Assembly (NCBI RefSeq): GCF_003953935.1
Contig: NZ_RXLQ01000012.1
Location: forward strand, 1-64,000
Length of the DNA: 64,000 nucleotides
Origin: Massilia atriviolacea
Lineage (GTDB): Bacteria > Pseudomonadota > Gammaproteobacteria > Burkholderiales > Burkholderiaceae_D
Reading direction: 5' to 3'
Part shown: positions 1-8,601 of the stretch, piece after piece
Layout of the letters: the number at the start of each line of letters is the position of its first letter
Position numbering within the stretch: position 1 is the stretch's first letter
The notes under the pieces: generated by a model
Databases searched by the model: none
Seen by the model: only the letters and a program-made list of their open reading frames with translations
What the model was told of the DNA's origin: nothing
Position numbers and translations under genes: made by a program

Positions 1-31
1 GTCGGTGGTTCGATTCCGCCCCGGGCCACCA
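1..31 (+). tRNA. 3' end of a tRNA, probably tRNA-Phe (5' part outside window)
   Basis: The first 31 bases read as a T arm (stem GGTGG/CCGCC around the loop TTCGATT), the 3' strand of an acceptor stem (CCGGGCC), a discriminator A and an encoded CCA. The implied 5' acceptor strand, GGCCCGG, and the GTC variable-loop end resemble betaproteobacterial tRNA-Phe. The anticodon is not in the window, so the identity is inference. Confidence 0.75.
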
Positions 32-44
32 AGAATACGCAGAG

Positions 45-72
45 CGCCACCTTCGGGTGGCGTTGTTGTTTG
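45..72 (+). terminator. Rho-independent terminator after the tRNA
   Basis: A 7 bp stem CGCCACC/GGTGGCG closes on a stable TTCG tetraloop and is followed by a T-rich run (TTGTTGTTTG). It starts 14 bases after the tRNA CCA end and fits as its terminator. Confidence 0.8.
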
Positions 73-97
73 TCGAACCTGAAGTCCTTCTCCAGGT

Positions 98-688
98 CTA
101 TCTCCGCAGACGCTGTTGATAAGCGCTCAGCTTTTCCTCGAATTCGTCCAGGAAGCTCGTCCAGATACCGCCGCGATCGAGCGAACGGGCTTCGACAAGC
201 TGATCCGCAATCTCCCGGCATTGTTCCAGCGTCGCGCCGTCCATCCCGCAAAGAATGACTTCCGGCCATTCGTGCTCGCTGAACCTGAACAGGTCGATCA
301 TGCTGTTCAACAGGGCGGTCCGGGCTTCATCGCACCCGGGCGCCAGCGCGCGCCATGATCGCAACAAGGCATGCCCGGAAACGAAGTCCAGTTGCGCCCA
401 CAGATGCTTGGCCTGGTACAGGTTCTGAACGGTCATGGCAAGCCACTTGGTGCTCCAGACATCCGATGCATGGTAGCCCTTCGCCAGCACCGGCAGCACC
501 AACGCGTCGTAGATCTCGTGGCGGATGCGCGTTTCCGGATCGTGCGTTTCCAGAAACCCGGCGACCCACGCCGCTTTTTCCTCGGACGACGCGAACGATG
601 CGATGAACGTCCGCAGCGCAGCGGTCGCGGCGCTCTTCCTGCCTTCCTTGTGCGCCTCCAGAAATGCCGTGTATGCCGCCTGATCCAT
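98..688 (-). CDS. Hypothetical protein, 196 aa
   Basis: I do not recognise this family. The product is a soluble-looking, mostly helical protein with no signal peptide or membrane segment. It begins MDQAAYTAFLEAH and is rich in Trp and acidic residues towards the C-terminus (EHEWPEVILCGMDG). The ATG at 688 is chosen because the upstream extension of the frame is Arg/Ala-rich and looks non-coding, and it overlaps the neighbouring gene. The gene lies 49 bp downstream of another minus-strand gene (738-1400), so the two may be co-transcribed. Function unknown. Confidence 0.7.
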   Translation of the reverse strand: MDQAAYTAFLEAHKEGRKSAATAALRTFIASFASSEEKAAWVAGFLETHDPETRIRHEIYDALVLPVLAKGYHASDVWSTKWLAMTVQNLYQAKHLWAQLDFVSGHALLRSWRALAPGCDEARTALLNSMIDLFRFSEHEWPEVILCGMDGATLEQCREIADQLVEARSLDRGGIWTSFLDEFEEKLSAYQQRLRR

Positions 689-737
689 CACATCGCCCTG
701 CGTTCCGATTCGCCTTTTTATCGTTCGCGCGGCCGCA

Positions 738-1400
738 TCAAACGACCCGGTCGCCCTCGTTGCGCGCCATGCCGGGGGCGATCTCCATCCCCATGCCGCC
801 GCCGCCCTGCCTATGACCGTCGGCGCCCTTGTTGCCCGCCCGCTCGGCCTCGCCCCTGCCGCGCGCCCCAGCCCCCTGCCCGCGCGTCGGCCCCTGCAGC
901 GGCACGATGACATCGCCCGGCACCGGCCCCAGGTCGAGCGCCGCGCGGATGAAGCTGCGCAGCGAGATCACCAGGTCCGCCGTGTGGATCGGACGGCCGG
1001 CGGCCAGGTCGGCCGCCGCCTGCCCGGCCAGGCGGCAGTGCTCTTCGGTGCCGAGCAGCAGGATATCGGCCAGGGCCGCTTCGACCGCGTCGCGGATGCG
1101 GCGCGACCGCTCGGAACTAACCGGGCCGTCGAGCGGTCCGGCCGTGTCCGCGCCCTGGCGCAGGTCGCGCAGGTGCGTCGGGTCGACCGTCAGCTGCCCG
1201 GTAAACGAGCCGCCCAGGGTGCGGTAGGCGGCGATCAGGGTTTTCAGGCGCTCGTTGATCTGGCGGTTCATGCGCTCGCGCCGCTGCTGGATGGTCTGCA
1301 TCATCAGCATGCGCACGCCCACCCCGAGCAGGGTGAAGACCGCCAATCCGACGATGGTGCTCATCGCCCCTTGCCACGAACTGAAATCCATCATGCGCAT
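738..1400 (-). CDS. Hypothetical single-pass membrane protein, 220 aa
   Basis: The product starts MRMMDFSSWQGAM and has one hydrophobic segment at about residues 10-30 (TIVGLAVFTLLGVGVRMLMM). A long helical, charged cytoplasmic-looking region follows. The C-terminal 40 residues are Gly/Arg-rich and low in complexity. The start is uncertain between the ATG at 1400 and the one at 1394; a GAGG sequence just upstream slightly favours 1400. No enzyme motif is visible and the family is not recognised. It precedes the gene at 98-688 on the same strand. Confidence 0.6.
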   Translation of the reverse strand: MRMMDFSSWQGAMSTIVGLAVFTLLGVGVRMLMMQTIQQRRERMNRQINERLKTLIAAYRTLGGSFTGQLTVDPTHLRDLRQGADTAGPLDGPVSSERSRRIRDAVEAALADILLLGTEEHCRLAGQAAADLAAGRPIHTADLVISLRSFIRAALDLGPVPGDVIVPLQGPTRGQGAGARGRGEAERAGNKGADGHRQGGGGMGMEIAPGMARNEGDRVV

Positions 1401-1616
1401 TCCCGCCTCGACCGCCGTTTCCGATGGGCCCAAGTGTACCGCGCCGCCGCCATACCCCGCCGTACAGCACGGTTAGCAACAGTAGCCGCGATATGGGCTA
1501 CCAACTATTGGATAAATACGTGCCATATGATATCCTTATGGAAAGATTTATTGGCAATGATAAATACTCCGCCGATATTCTTTCAACCATCCCTCCGCAC
1601 CACCGAAAGATTCACG

Positions 1617-2048
1617 ATGACCCGTTTTTCCCTGAAGTTCGCGCCGGCGTATGCCGTCGCCGCCGCTGCGCTGGCCCTGACCGGCTGCGGTACCATCAAC
1701 TCCGGCACCACCCAACAAGTCCAGGTGTCCAGCAATCCTGCGGGCGCCACTGTCTACACCGCGCTCAAGACCACCGATAGCCAGGGCCAGGTCAGCATCA
1801 CCAACAAGGTTGCCGTCGGCACCACGCCGCTGACGGTCACCCTGTCGCGCAAGCACGGCGCCCTGTTCGTCCAGAAGGCCGGCTTCGTGCCGACCGAAGT
1901 ACCGCTGACCGCCAAGATGAACCCATGGATGTGGGGCAATATCGCCCTGGGCAGCCCGCTGAGCACCTCCATCGACACCTCGACCGGCGCCTCGCGCGAA
2001 TACGACCCGGGCGAATACATGATCGACCTGCAACCGGTCGCCAGGTAA
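1617..2048 (+). CDS. PEGA-like lipoprotein, 143 aa
   Basis: The N-terminus carries a lipoprotein signal with a lipobox LTGC, the Cys being residue 24, so the mature protein should be lipid-anchored. After it comes a segment of the type VSSNPAGATVY ... VGTTPLTVTLSR, which resembles PEGA-type surface repeats. The C-terminal part (NPWMWGNIALGSPLSTSID) resembles small membrane-associated lipoproteins with a Trp/Gly segment. The start ATG follows GAAAG at a loose distance; other starts upstream would put the signal peptide inside the protein. The next gene begins 5 bp downstream, so the three genes 1617-4305 probably form one operon. Confidence 0.75.
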   Translation: MTRFSLKFAPAYAVAAAALALTGCGTINSGTTQQVQVSSNPAGATVYTALKTTDSQGQVSITNKVAVGTTPLTVTLSRKHGALFVQKAGFVPTEVPLTAKMNPWMWGNIALGSPLSTSIDTSTGASREYDPGEYMIDLQPVAR

Positions 2049-2053
2049 GCACC

Positions 2054-2425
2054 ATGGGCGGCATGAGCACGCTGGCCGCCCTGGCCGTGGCCGCGCTGCA
2101 GGCCGGCGCGCCCGCCTGCGGCTGCGCCCAGTTCGCTCCCGATGCCGCCCAGCCTGTACCGGCATCGGCGGCGCTGTCCGCCGATGCCATCATCCTGCGC
2201 GACTTTGCTCTGTTTTCGCAGCGCCGCATCGGCGCCGACCTGATCCGCAAGCAGGGGCCGTACCTGCATACCCTGAGCAGCTATTTCCCGCACTGCGCCG
2301 ACGACGCGCTCAAACTCGCCTGGCTGCGCCGCACCCTGGCCGATGCCGCCGATACGCGGCTGTTCGCCGAGCGCCTGGCGCAGCACTACGACAACGGCCG
2401 CGCCTGCCCCGTTCCCCCCCAATGA
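2054..2425 (+). CDS. Hypothetical secreted protein, 123 aa
   Basis: A short hydrophobic N-terminus (MSTLAALAVAALQAG) followed by PACGCAQF looks like a signal peptide. The mature part is small and helical with a few Cys residues; I do not recognise the family. The stop codon overlaps the ATG of the DUF4105 gene in an ATGA junction, which points to translational coupling and a shared role in the cell envelope. Start choice between 2054 and the ATG at 2063 is not decided by the sequence. Confidence 0.65.
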   Translation: MGGMSTLAALAVAALQAGAPACGCAQFAPDAAQPVPASAALSADAIILRDFALFSQRRIGADLIRKQGPYLHTLSSYFPHCADDALKLAWLRRTLADAADTRLFAERLAQHYDNGRACPVPPQ

Positions 2426-4305
2426 CAACCCTGCGCCTGATCGTGGCCGGCGCCTGCCTGAGCGCCGGTGCCAGCCATCCCGTCCTGGCCGCCGTCACCA
2501 CGCCCGATGCCGAACGGATCGCCGCCGATCCGGCCTGGCTGGCCCTGCTGCGTTACCGCGAGCGCGGCGACGGCGCCATGCTGAGCGAAGCGGACCGTCC
2601 ACAGTTCTTCCTCTCGCCGGAAGGCAAAACCTCGCCCGCCGCCGAGCTGCTGGCGGACCTGGCGGCGCTGGAGGCGCCCGAGCGGCGCCAGGATTTCGCC
2701 TGCCGCTTTCCGGCCCGCTACGAATGGCTGCGCCTGCGGCTGGGGCACGGCGGCGCCGACAGCGCCCTCGACCAGTGCCCGCAGCTGGCGCAATGGCTGG
2801 CGCGCTTTCCGGGCCGCCGCATCAGCATCGACTTTGCCTCCAGCTTCCTAGAAAACCCCTCGTCGACCTTCGGCCACACCTTCCTCAAGATCTACCGCGA
2901 GTCGGGCAATGAACTGCTCAGCCCGACGATCAACTACGCGGCCCGCACCGACGCGCGCGACAGCGAACTGGCCTTCGTGGCCAAGGGCCTGTTCGGCGGC
3001 TTTCCCGGCGTGGCCGACGAGCTGCCCTTCTACCGCCGCCTGCGCACCTATGCCGAAAACGAAGGGCGCGACATTCACGAATACGAACTCGGGCTCGATC
3101 CGGACGAGGTGCGCAGGCTGCTCCTGCATACCTGGGAAATCAAGGATGGCGTCTTCGACTACGACTTCCTGCACGAGAACTGCGCCTACCGCACGCTCAC
3201 CCTGATCGACGTGGCGCGCCCGCGCGCGGCCCTGCTCAAGCGCTTCGGCAAGGTGACGGTGCCGGTCGACACCGTCCGCGCCCTGCGCGCCGCCGGCATG
3301 CTCGGCGGGCACCGGGTATGGCAATCGGCATCGAAGCGCGTGCGCGACCTGGAAGCGCGGGTGCCGCCGCAGGACGCCGCCGCCGCGCACCGCATCGCGC
3401 TCGGCCGCAGCGACAGCGCCGACAGCGCCGCCAACGCAACGATACCGGCCGCGCGCCGTGCCGGCACCTTGCAGCTGGCCTACGAATACGCCTCGATCCT
3501 GATCGACCGCGACGAAGGCGAGCGCGCCACGCGCAAGGCGATCCTGAACGCCATCACCAGGGCCCGCCTCGAACTCGACCATCCCGAGCCGCTCGCCAGC
3601 CGCGCCAGTCCGGCCACGCCGGAAGACGGCCATGACGGCGGCCTGACCGGCATCGGCCTGCGCCAGCGCGCCGGGCGCACCAGCGCCAGCCTGGAATACG
3701 CGGCGTTCCAGCACACGCTGACCAATCCCCTGCCCGGCTACGAGCCGCATGCGGAGATCACGGTGCTCAATCCGGAACTGCAGGTCGGCGGCGGACAGAC
3801 GCGCCTGCGGCGGGTCGACTGGCTGGTGGTGCAATCGGCGATTCCATCCTCGACCCTGTTCCAGCCGCGCGCGTGGCGCCTGCAACTGGCCACCCGCAGC
3901 GAGCCGTACGCGCAGCGCGACCGCATGGCCACCAGCCTGTCCTACCATTCCGGCAAAGCCTGGCGGCTGGGACGCGACACGGTGTTCTCGCTGCTGCCCG
4001 GTGCGCGCGCGGAAGCCGGCGCCGGCCTGGCGCACCGTGCGGGACTGGCCGCCGCGCTGAACGCGGGGCTCACGCGCCAGGGCCTGCAATGGTCGGCGCA
4101 GCTGGAACTGCAGGCCGAAAAATTCATCGCCGGCTCCACCCTGCGGCGCCAGAGCGCGCGCGCCAGCGCCGAATTCGCGCTGTCGCGCAATGTATCGGTG
4201 GCGATCGGCGCGGCGCGCACCTCGCTGCCGCGCGGGAGCACCGAACTGCTGGTGGGCCTCAAATGGCGCCAGCGCAGCCTGGGCGATGTGCTGGGCCGCG
4301 ACTAG
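2422..4305 (+). CDS. DUF4105 (Lnb N-terminal periplasmic-like) domain protein, 627 aa
   Basis: A signal peptide (residues 1-24, ending VLAAV) leads into a DUF4105 domain at about residues 130-290. It shows the family's typical stretches SSFLENPSSTFGHTF and DFLHENCAYR with their His and Cys residues. This domain is related to the Lnb-type periplasmic region and is predicted to be a protease-like or hydrolase fold. The C-terminal half (about 330-627) is beta-rich, with alternating polar and hydrophobic residues ending in a repeated-strand pattern, consistent with an outer membrane barrel-like domain. It overlaps the preceding gene by 4 bp and meets the c-di-GMP gene tail to tail with a 4 bp overlap. 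The substrate is unknown. Confidence 0.85.
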   Translation: MTTLRLIVAGACLSAGASHPVLAAVTTPDAERIAADPAWLALLRYRERGDGAMLSEADRPQFFLSPEGKTSPAAELLADLAALEAPERRQDFACRFPARYEWLRLRLGHGGADSALDQCPQLAQWLARFPGRRISIDFASSFLENPSSTFGHTFLKIYRESGNELLSPTINYAARTDARDSELAFVAKGLFGGFPGVADELPFYRRLRTYAENEGRDIHEYELGLDPDEVRRLLLHTWEIKDGVFDYDFLHENCAYRTLTLIDVARPRAALLKRFGKVTVPVDTVRALRAAGMLGGHRVWQSASKRVRDLEARVPPQDAAAAHRIALGRSDSADSAANATIPAARRAGTLQLAYEYASILIDRDEGERATRKAILNAITRARLELDHPEPLASRASPATPEDGHDGGLTGIGLRQRAGRTSASLEYAAFQHTLTNPLPGYEPHAEITVLNPELQVGGGQTRLRRVDWLVVQSAIPSSTLFQPRAWRLQLATRSEPYAQRDRMATSLSYHSGKAWRLGRDTVFSLLPGARAEAGAGLAHRAGLAAALNAGLTRQGLQWSAQLELQAEKFIAGSTLRRQSARASAEFALSRNVSVAIGAARTSLPRGSTELLVGLKWRQRSLGDVLGRD

Positions 4306-6416
4306 CGCGCCACGATCTTCGGCGCGGCTGCCGGGGTGTCGGCGGCGCCGCTGCGCAGCAGGGCTTCGAACTGCGCCGCCGGCAACGGCTTGCTGCGCAG
4401 GTAGCCCTGGTACTGGTCGCACCCGAGTTCGCGCAGATAGGCCAGCTGCTCCTCCGTTTCGACGCCTTCGGCAATGACCTGCAGGCGCAGGCTGTGCGCC
4501 AGCGCGATGACCGAGCGCACGATGGCCGCGTCGTCGGCGTCGGAACTGATGTCGCGGACAAACGAGCGGTCGATCTTGAGCGTATCGAGGCGGAACTGCT
4601 TCAGGTAGCTCAGGCTCGAATAACCGGTGCCGAAATCGTCCACCGAAATATGGATGCCCTGCGCATGCAGGCGGTCGAGGATCTGCGCTGCCTCGGCCGG
4701 ATTGTGCATCACCACGCTTTCGGTCACTTCCAGCTCCAGGCAGGACGCATCCATCCCGGTTTCCTTCAGCACGGCGGCGACGAACTCCGGCAAATCCTTC
4801 TGGCGGAACTGGTAGGCCGACAGATTGACCGCCATCCGCAGGTGCGCCATGCCGGCCAGTTGCCAGGCGCGGTTCTGGCGGCACGCCTCGCGCAGGACCC
4901 AGGCGCCCAGCGGAATGATCAGGCCGATTTCCTCGCTCACGCCGATGAAATCGCTGGGCGGCACCATGCCGCGCTGCGGGCAGCGCCAGCGCAGCAGCGC
5001 TTCCATCGCCACCACCGCCCCGCTGGCGACATCGACCTTGGGCTGGTAGTGCAGTTCGAATTCCTGGTTTTCCAGCGCCTGGCGCAGCGCGCGCTCCAGC
5101 GCCAGCCGGGCGCCGGCCGCGGCGTTCATGGCGGGCGCGAAAAACTGGTGGTTGGCGCGCCCCACCTTCTTGGCGTGGTACATGGCGCTGTCGGCATTGG
5201 TCATCAACTCGCGCAGGCTGGCGCCGTCGTCCGGGTACATGCTGATGCCGATGCTGGCCGAGACGCTCTGCACCTGGCCTTCCACATCGAGCGGCAGGGC
5301 GATGGTGTCGAGCATTTTCTGCGCCACCGTGGCTACCGCCGCCGGCGCCCCGACCTCGCCCAGCAGCACCACGAATTCGTCGCCGCCCAGGCGCGCCACC
5401 GTGTCGTTGGCGCGCAGGCAGCCGCTCAGGCGCGCCGCCACCGCCTGCAGCAGCTTGTCGCCGTACTGGTGGCCGAGCGAATCGTTGATAGTCTTGAAAC
5501 GGTCCAGGTCGAGGAACATCAGGGCGAAGCGCTTGCCCGAGCGTTCGGCGCCGTGGATGGCCTGCAGAATGCGGTCTTCCAGCAGGCTGCGGTTGGGCAG
5601 GCGGGTCAGGCTGTCGTGCAGCGCCTGGTGGTGCAGCTGGCGGTTGGCGCGCCGCAGCGAACTGACCAGGCTGGCCGTGCGCGTGGCCAGGCGCGAATCG
5701 ACGACCGAGAGCAGCAAGGCCATGGTCAGCAGCGACACGGCGGCGACGCCGACCAGCAGCGCCAGCCAGTTTCCGTCCAATCCGCCGCTGGACGTGCAAA
5801 CGCTGGCGGCGTCGAAGCGCGCCGCTTCCATACCGGTGTAATGCATGACGATGATGGCCAGGCCCATGAGCACGGCGGCGCCGGCCTTCTTGGCATGCGC
5901 TACCCAGCTGGTGCCGGCGCGCAGGGTGAAGGCCAGCCACAGCGCCACGATCGAAGCCAGCACGGCAATCACTGCCGAGGCCGCCACGCCGACGGCGTCG
6001 TAGCCGATGGCCGGGGACATGTTCATGGCATGCATACCCATGTAATGCATGCCGCAGATACCGATCCCCATCAGCAAGCCGCCGACCAGAAAATGCATGC
6101 GGCTGACGCTGGCGCGGGTGACGATGCGCAGGGCAAACGCGGACACGCCGATCGCCACCAGCAGGGACAGCATGGTGATGCCGATGTCGTAGCTCATGCG
6201 GATCGGCAGGCTGAAGGCCAGCATGCCGATGAAGTGCATGGACCAGATGCCGCAGCCCATGGCCAGCGCGCCGCCGGCCAGCCAGAGGACGCTGGCGCGG
6301 CCGCGCGTGGCCACTACCCGGCCGGTCAGGTTGATGGCGGTGTAGGACGCCATCATGGCGACAAAGACGGAGAGCAGGACCAAGCCCGGGTGATAGGTGC
6401 CGTTGAGATACTGCAA
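4302..6416 (-). CDS. MHYT-GGDEF-EAL membrane c-di-GMP protein, 704 aa
   Basis: Residues 1-240 are a seven-helix MHYT sensor domain with its three signature copies (MHFIGM near 60, MHYMGM near 123, MHYTGM near 190). Such domains have been proposed to bind copper and sense diatomic gases. A GGDEF domain follows (about 265-430) with an intact active site RLGGDEF and an inhibitory RxxD site (RAND) five residues before it. The EAL domain (about 445-690) keeps EALLRW, DDFGTGYSSL and EGVET, so both diguanylate cyclase and phosphodiesterase signatures look functional. A plus-strand frame covering much of the same DNA is a high-GC shadow. The protein should sit in the inner membrane and tune c-di-GMP. 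Confidence 0.93.
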   Translation of the reverse strand: MQYLNGTYHPGLVLLSVFVAMMASYTAINLTGRVVATRGRASVLWLAGGALAMGCGIWSMHFIGMLAFSLPIRMSYDIGITMLSLLVAIGVSAFALRIVTRASVSRMHFLVGGLLMGIGICGMHYMGMHAMNMSPAIGYDAVGVAASAVIAVLASIVALWLAFTLRAGTSWVAHAKKAGAAVLMGLAIIVMHYTGMEAARFDAASVCTSSGGLDGNWLALLVGVAAVSLLTMALLLSVVDSRLATRTASLVSSLRRANRQLHHQALHDSLTRLPNRSLLEDRILQAIHGAERSGKRFALMFLDLDRFKTINDSLGHQYGDKLLQAVAARLSGCLRANDTVARLGGDEFVVLLGEVGAPAAVATVAQKMLDTIALPLDVEGQVQSVSASIGISMYPDDGASLRELMTNADSAMYHAKKVGRANHQFFAPAMNAAAGARLALERALRQALENQEFELHYQPKVDVASGAVVAMEALLRWRCPQRGMVPPSDFIGVSEEIGLIIPLGAWVLREACRQNRAWQLAGMAHLRMAVNLSAYQFRQKDLPEFVAAVLKETGMDASCLELEVTESVVMHNPAEAAQILDRLHAQGIHISVDDFGTGYSSLSYLKQFRLDTLKIDRSFVRDISSDADDAAIVRSVIALAHSLRLQVIAEGVETEEQLAYLRELGCDQYQGYLRSKPLPAAQFEALLRSGAADTPAAAPKIVAR

Positions 6417-6684
6417 GGGAGATCCTGTGTCGGTAGAAGGTGCCAGATAGAATTATCGGCGGGTTCACGGCAAGCGTGAACGATTGCGGTGTGAATAGGA
6501 AAAAACTGTTGTCACACATCAACATCGCAGTGTTATTTTGCCCATGCTGCCCGACATCGGGGCGGGGGTCAGAGCAGGGTTTGCGTGGGTCGTCATCGTT
6601 GAATACTACGATAGGCACGACGTGGAGAGGAGTAAAAAGCAGCCGCCATCATCGCCGCACCATGGGAAAGTTCCGTCATTGCGC

Positions 6685-6730
6685 GCCGCACATGAAAACG
6701 CCACCCGAAGGTGGCGTTTTCATGTGCGGC
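6685..6730. terminator. Perfect 21 bp inverted repeat, bidirectional terminator
   Basis: Positions 6685-6705 and 6710-6730 are perfect reverse complements around a CGAA loop (TTCG on the other strand). The inner core is AAAACGCCACC/GGTGGCGTTTT, so a short T run follows the GC stem on either strand. It lies 9 bp after the stop of the small gene at 6740-6817 and is its likely terminator. Confidence 0.75.
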
Positions 6731-6739
6731 GGCGGAACA

Positions 6740-6817
6740 TCAGTTAAAGATGAAATACAGAACCACCAGTACGACGGTCGGAATTCCCAGCATCCAGCCA
6801 ATGACATATTTACCCAT
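6740..6817 (-). CDS. Tiny single-pass membrane protein, 25 aa
   Basis: An ATG preceded by a good ribosome binding site (AGGAG, 7 bases upstream) opens a 25-codon frame ending in TGA. The peptide starts MGKYVIGWMLGIP, continues with an unbroken hydrophobic stretch (TVVLVVLYFIF) and ends FN. This is the pattern of small conserved inner membrane proteins. A strong hairpin terminator follows at once, so the unit promoter-RBS-ORF-terminator is complete. The role is unknown; small proteins of this kind are usually stress-related or bind larger membrane complexes. Confidence 0.75.
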   Translation of the reverse strand: MGKYVIGWMLGIPTVVLVVLYFIFN

Positions 6818-7694
6818 GATCTTGCTCCTGTTGAGGTTGTGCGGTGTCGATGTGTCAAGAATGCCGTGAAAAGCCGGCCTCTTCCGTACGTTACGTCACG
6901 CAAGGAACACATAGGTTCGCCACACATCGACTTACATGCCGCACGCGTTGAGACTATGTAAGAATTGTGCATTCGATGCGCGGCGAATGGCGTTAGTCCA
7001 GTTATTAACTGGTTTGAACTAGGCGGGTGCTATTCACGCGATGCTCCGCCCGGCTAACAACCCACTGCGGTAGTTTGGACAACCCAATGCTGCATGTAAC
7101 GCCGAAGATCGGTGGGTCACATGCTACGCACCCGAACGCGGCAAGAGCCGGTTTGCTGAGGGGGTATCGATAGGTAACGACCTCGAGGATACTACGCGGG
7201 CAATTGGAGCCTGATGAAGCGCTGATCGACCAGATGTTGCCGGTTTAATCTAAACGTGTCTCTTGTCCAACTTCGAGCCGTGCCGACGGTATTAGTGCAA
7301 CATAAGGATAGGCAAAGAGGCAGTAAGCATGCGTCACCTTGAGACTAGCTTCAATGCTGCTTATTTTTCCTCAGGAACATCTCATCGGCAACGATGTGGC
7401 ATTGGTTTCGAAACGCGTACCGACTGCCCATCTGCCTAAAATGGATACGAGGAGAGCTTGCTGGCGACGGGGAGAAATCATCGTACATGCCGCGCTATCT
7501 CGTTCGTCAACTTCATGAATTTTTACGAAAAGCAACTAAAGGATAGCCTCCGCGTTACCTATCTAATCGAGCAACCAAGAGTGCAAAAAAATAAAATGGC
7601 ACGCTCGAATGATTTTCCACTAAGTCATGGTCATGGTCATGGTCATGACAAATGATTTTCGAGAGTATACGCGACTACTTAATATTTCCAAGGA
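6818..7694. other. Gene-poor, lower-GC intergenic region
   Basis: No convincing gene is visible in these 877 bp. The DNA is clearly less GC-rich than its left neighbour, matching the restriction island to the right, so the island edge probably lies here. Two small structures are present: a palindrome CCAGTTA-T-TAACTGG at 6998-7012, and four tandem GTCATG hexamers at 7624-7647. A 65-codon frame over 7458-7655 has no ribosome binding site and gains its His/Gly tail only from the hexamers. No integrase, transposase or clear flanking direct repeat was found. Confidence 0.6.
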
Positions 7695-8507
7695 TCAGTC
7701 TCCGTGCTGTGAGTAAAGACTCAGATCATCGGCAGTGATTGAGTTCGCGGTGACAAGTTGATAGTGTTTCTCGTCGACGACCTTGATTTCTTCACCCTGA
7801 ACCGTCAATTCGAACATCGCGATCCGATTATCGGCCATGAATTGTGCAGAAACTGCCCGACAGGTTAATCCGGGGAATTTCTGCGCACAGCAAACAATAT
7901 CTTGCTGTGTTTGTACAACTCCATGCTTATCGCTACCGCCCTTGGCCTGCACCGGAACGACAAATTGCCTTCCATGTCGATTAATTCCCACATATATTTC
8001 GTCGATCTCAATCTGCCCTACATCGGAAACTGTCGTCCTGAGATGATTCTGCAAAGAATATGCAGTAATGCCCAAGAAAATATCTATCAGACGGTTATAT
8101 CGAACTTTTGCAAGCAACGCCTGCTCATCCGTTAAAGCGTATGCATTTATAATCTCTGGTGTAGAGTCCGGTATTTTTATTGTTAGAAGCTCTTCACGGG
8201 GCACTATCCGATTAAGTCTTACTTGCTTAAAACGATAACGAGATCGACCGGCTCCCTGAATGATCCACTCGCGCCCTTCCAATGCAGTTCGAGTAATAAT
8301 TTCAGGCAATTCGGCACGATATCGAAATGAATAAAAAATGTCTCCAAGGTTTTTTGGCAATTTAATTTCTAACGAGTGCGCGATATGTTCGATTTCGTCT
8401 CGAGTAAACTCGAACTCGACTGCAGACTCAGTATAGTGATCTGAAAAAACGCGCGCAATTATCGCTTGGTATCGATTGAGTTTTTTCGATGGTTTCGAGT
8501 TTGGCAT
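7695..8507 (-). CDS. Probable type II restriction endonuclease, 270 aa
   Basis: The protein has a PD-(D/E)xK-like core near residues 170-195: IEIDEIYVGIN followed by FVVPVQAKGG, where an acidic pair and a QxK dyad sit at the usual spacing. The position, last in a minus-strand block behind a C5 methyltransferase and Vsr, supports a role as the cognate endonuclease. The start at 8507 (MPNSKPSKK) is preferred over a TTG at 8525, which has no better ribosome site. Base composition is lower in GC than the chromosome around it, a sign of transfer. The recognition sequence cannot be read from the protein, and I cannot assign it to a named subtype. Confidence 0.75.
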   Translation of the reverse strand: MPNSKPSKKLNRYQAIIARVFSDHYTESAVEFEFTRDEIEHIAHSLEIKLPKNLGDIFYSFRYRAELPEIITRTALEGREWIIQGAGRSRYRFKQVRLNRIVPREELLTIKIPDSTPEIINAYALTDEQALLAKVRYNRLIDIFLGITAYSLQNHLRTTVSDVGQIEIDEIYVGINRHGRQFVVPVQAKGGSDKHGVVQTQQDIVCCAQKFPGLTCRAVSAQFMADNRIAMFELTVQGEEIKVVDEKHYQLVTANSITADDLSLYSQHGD

Positions 8508-8601
8508 ATACCGGCATCTTTGCAAAAAGGCTGTAAGAACTGTAGCCTAACAGAAAAATTTGCCGTGCGAAATGTTCTTATGACATGGAGACGAATTCTG
8601 C

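Noticed and set aside
2848-6618. Very long minus-strand open frame across the DUF4105 and MHYT genes
   Set aside because: It is composed of Arg/Ala/Gly-rich sequence without any domain and overlaps two well-supported genes. It is a high-GC shadow.
6990-7080. Possible integron attC-like site (GTTAG ... GGCTAAC)
   Set aside because: The end boxes do not fit RYYYAAC and GTTRRRY, and no integrase or cassette array is present.
7330-7440. 36-codon frame MRHLETSFNAAYF... with a weak GAGG upstream
   Set aside because: There is no hydrophobic or conserved feature and the ribosome site is poorly placed.
7458-7655. 65-codon frame ending in a His/Gly repeat
   Set aside because: There is no ribosome binding site, and the tail derives from the GTCATG hexamers.
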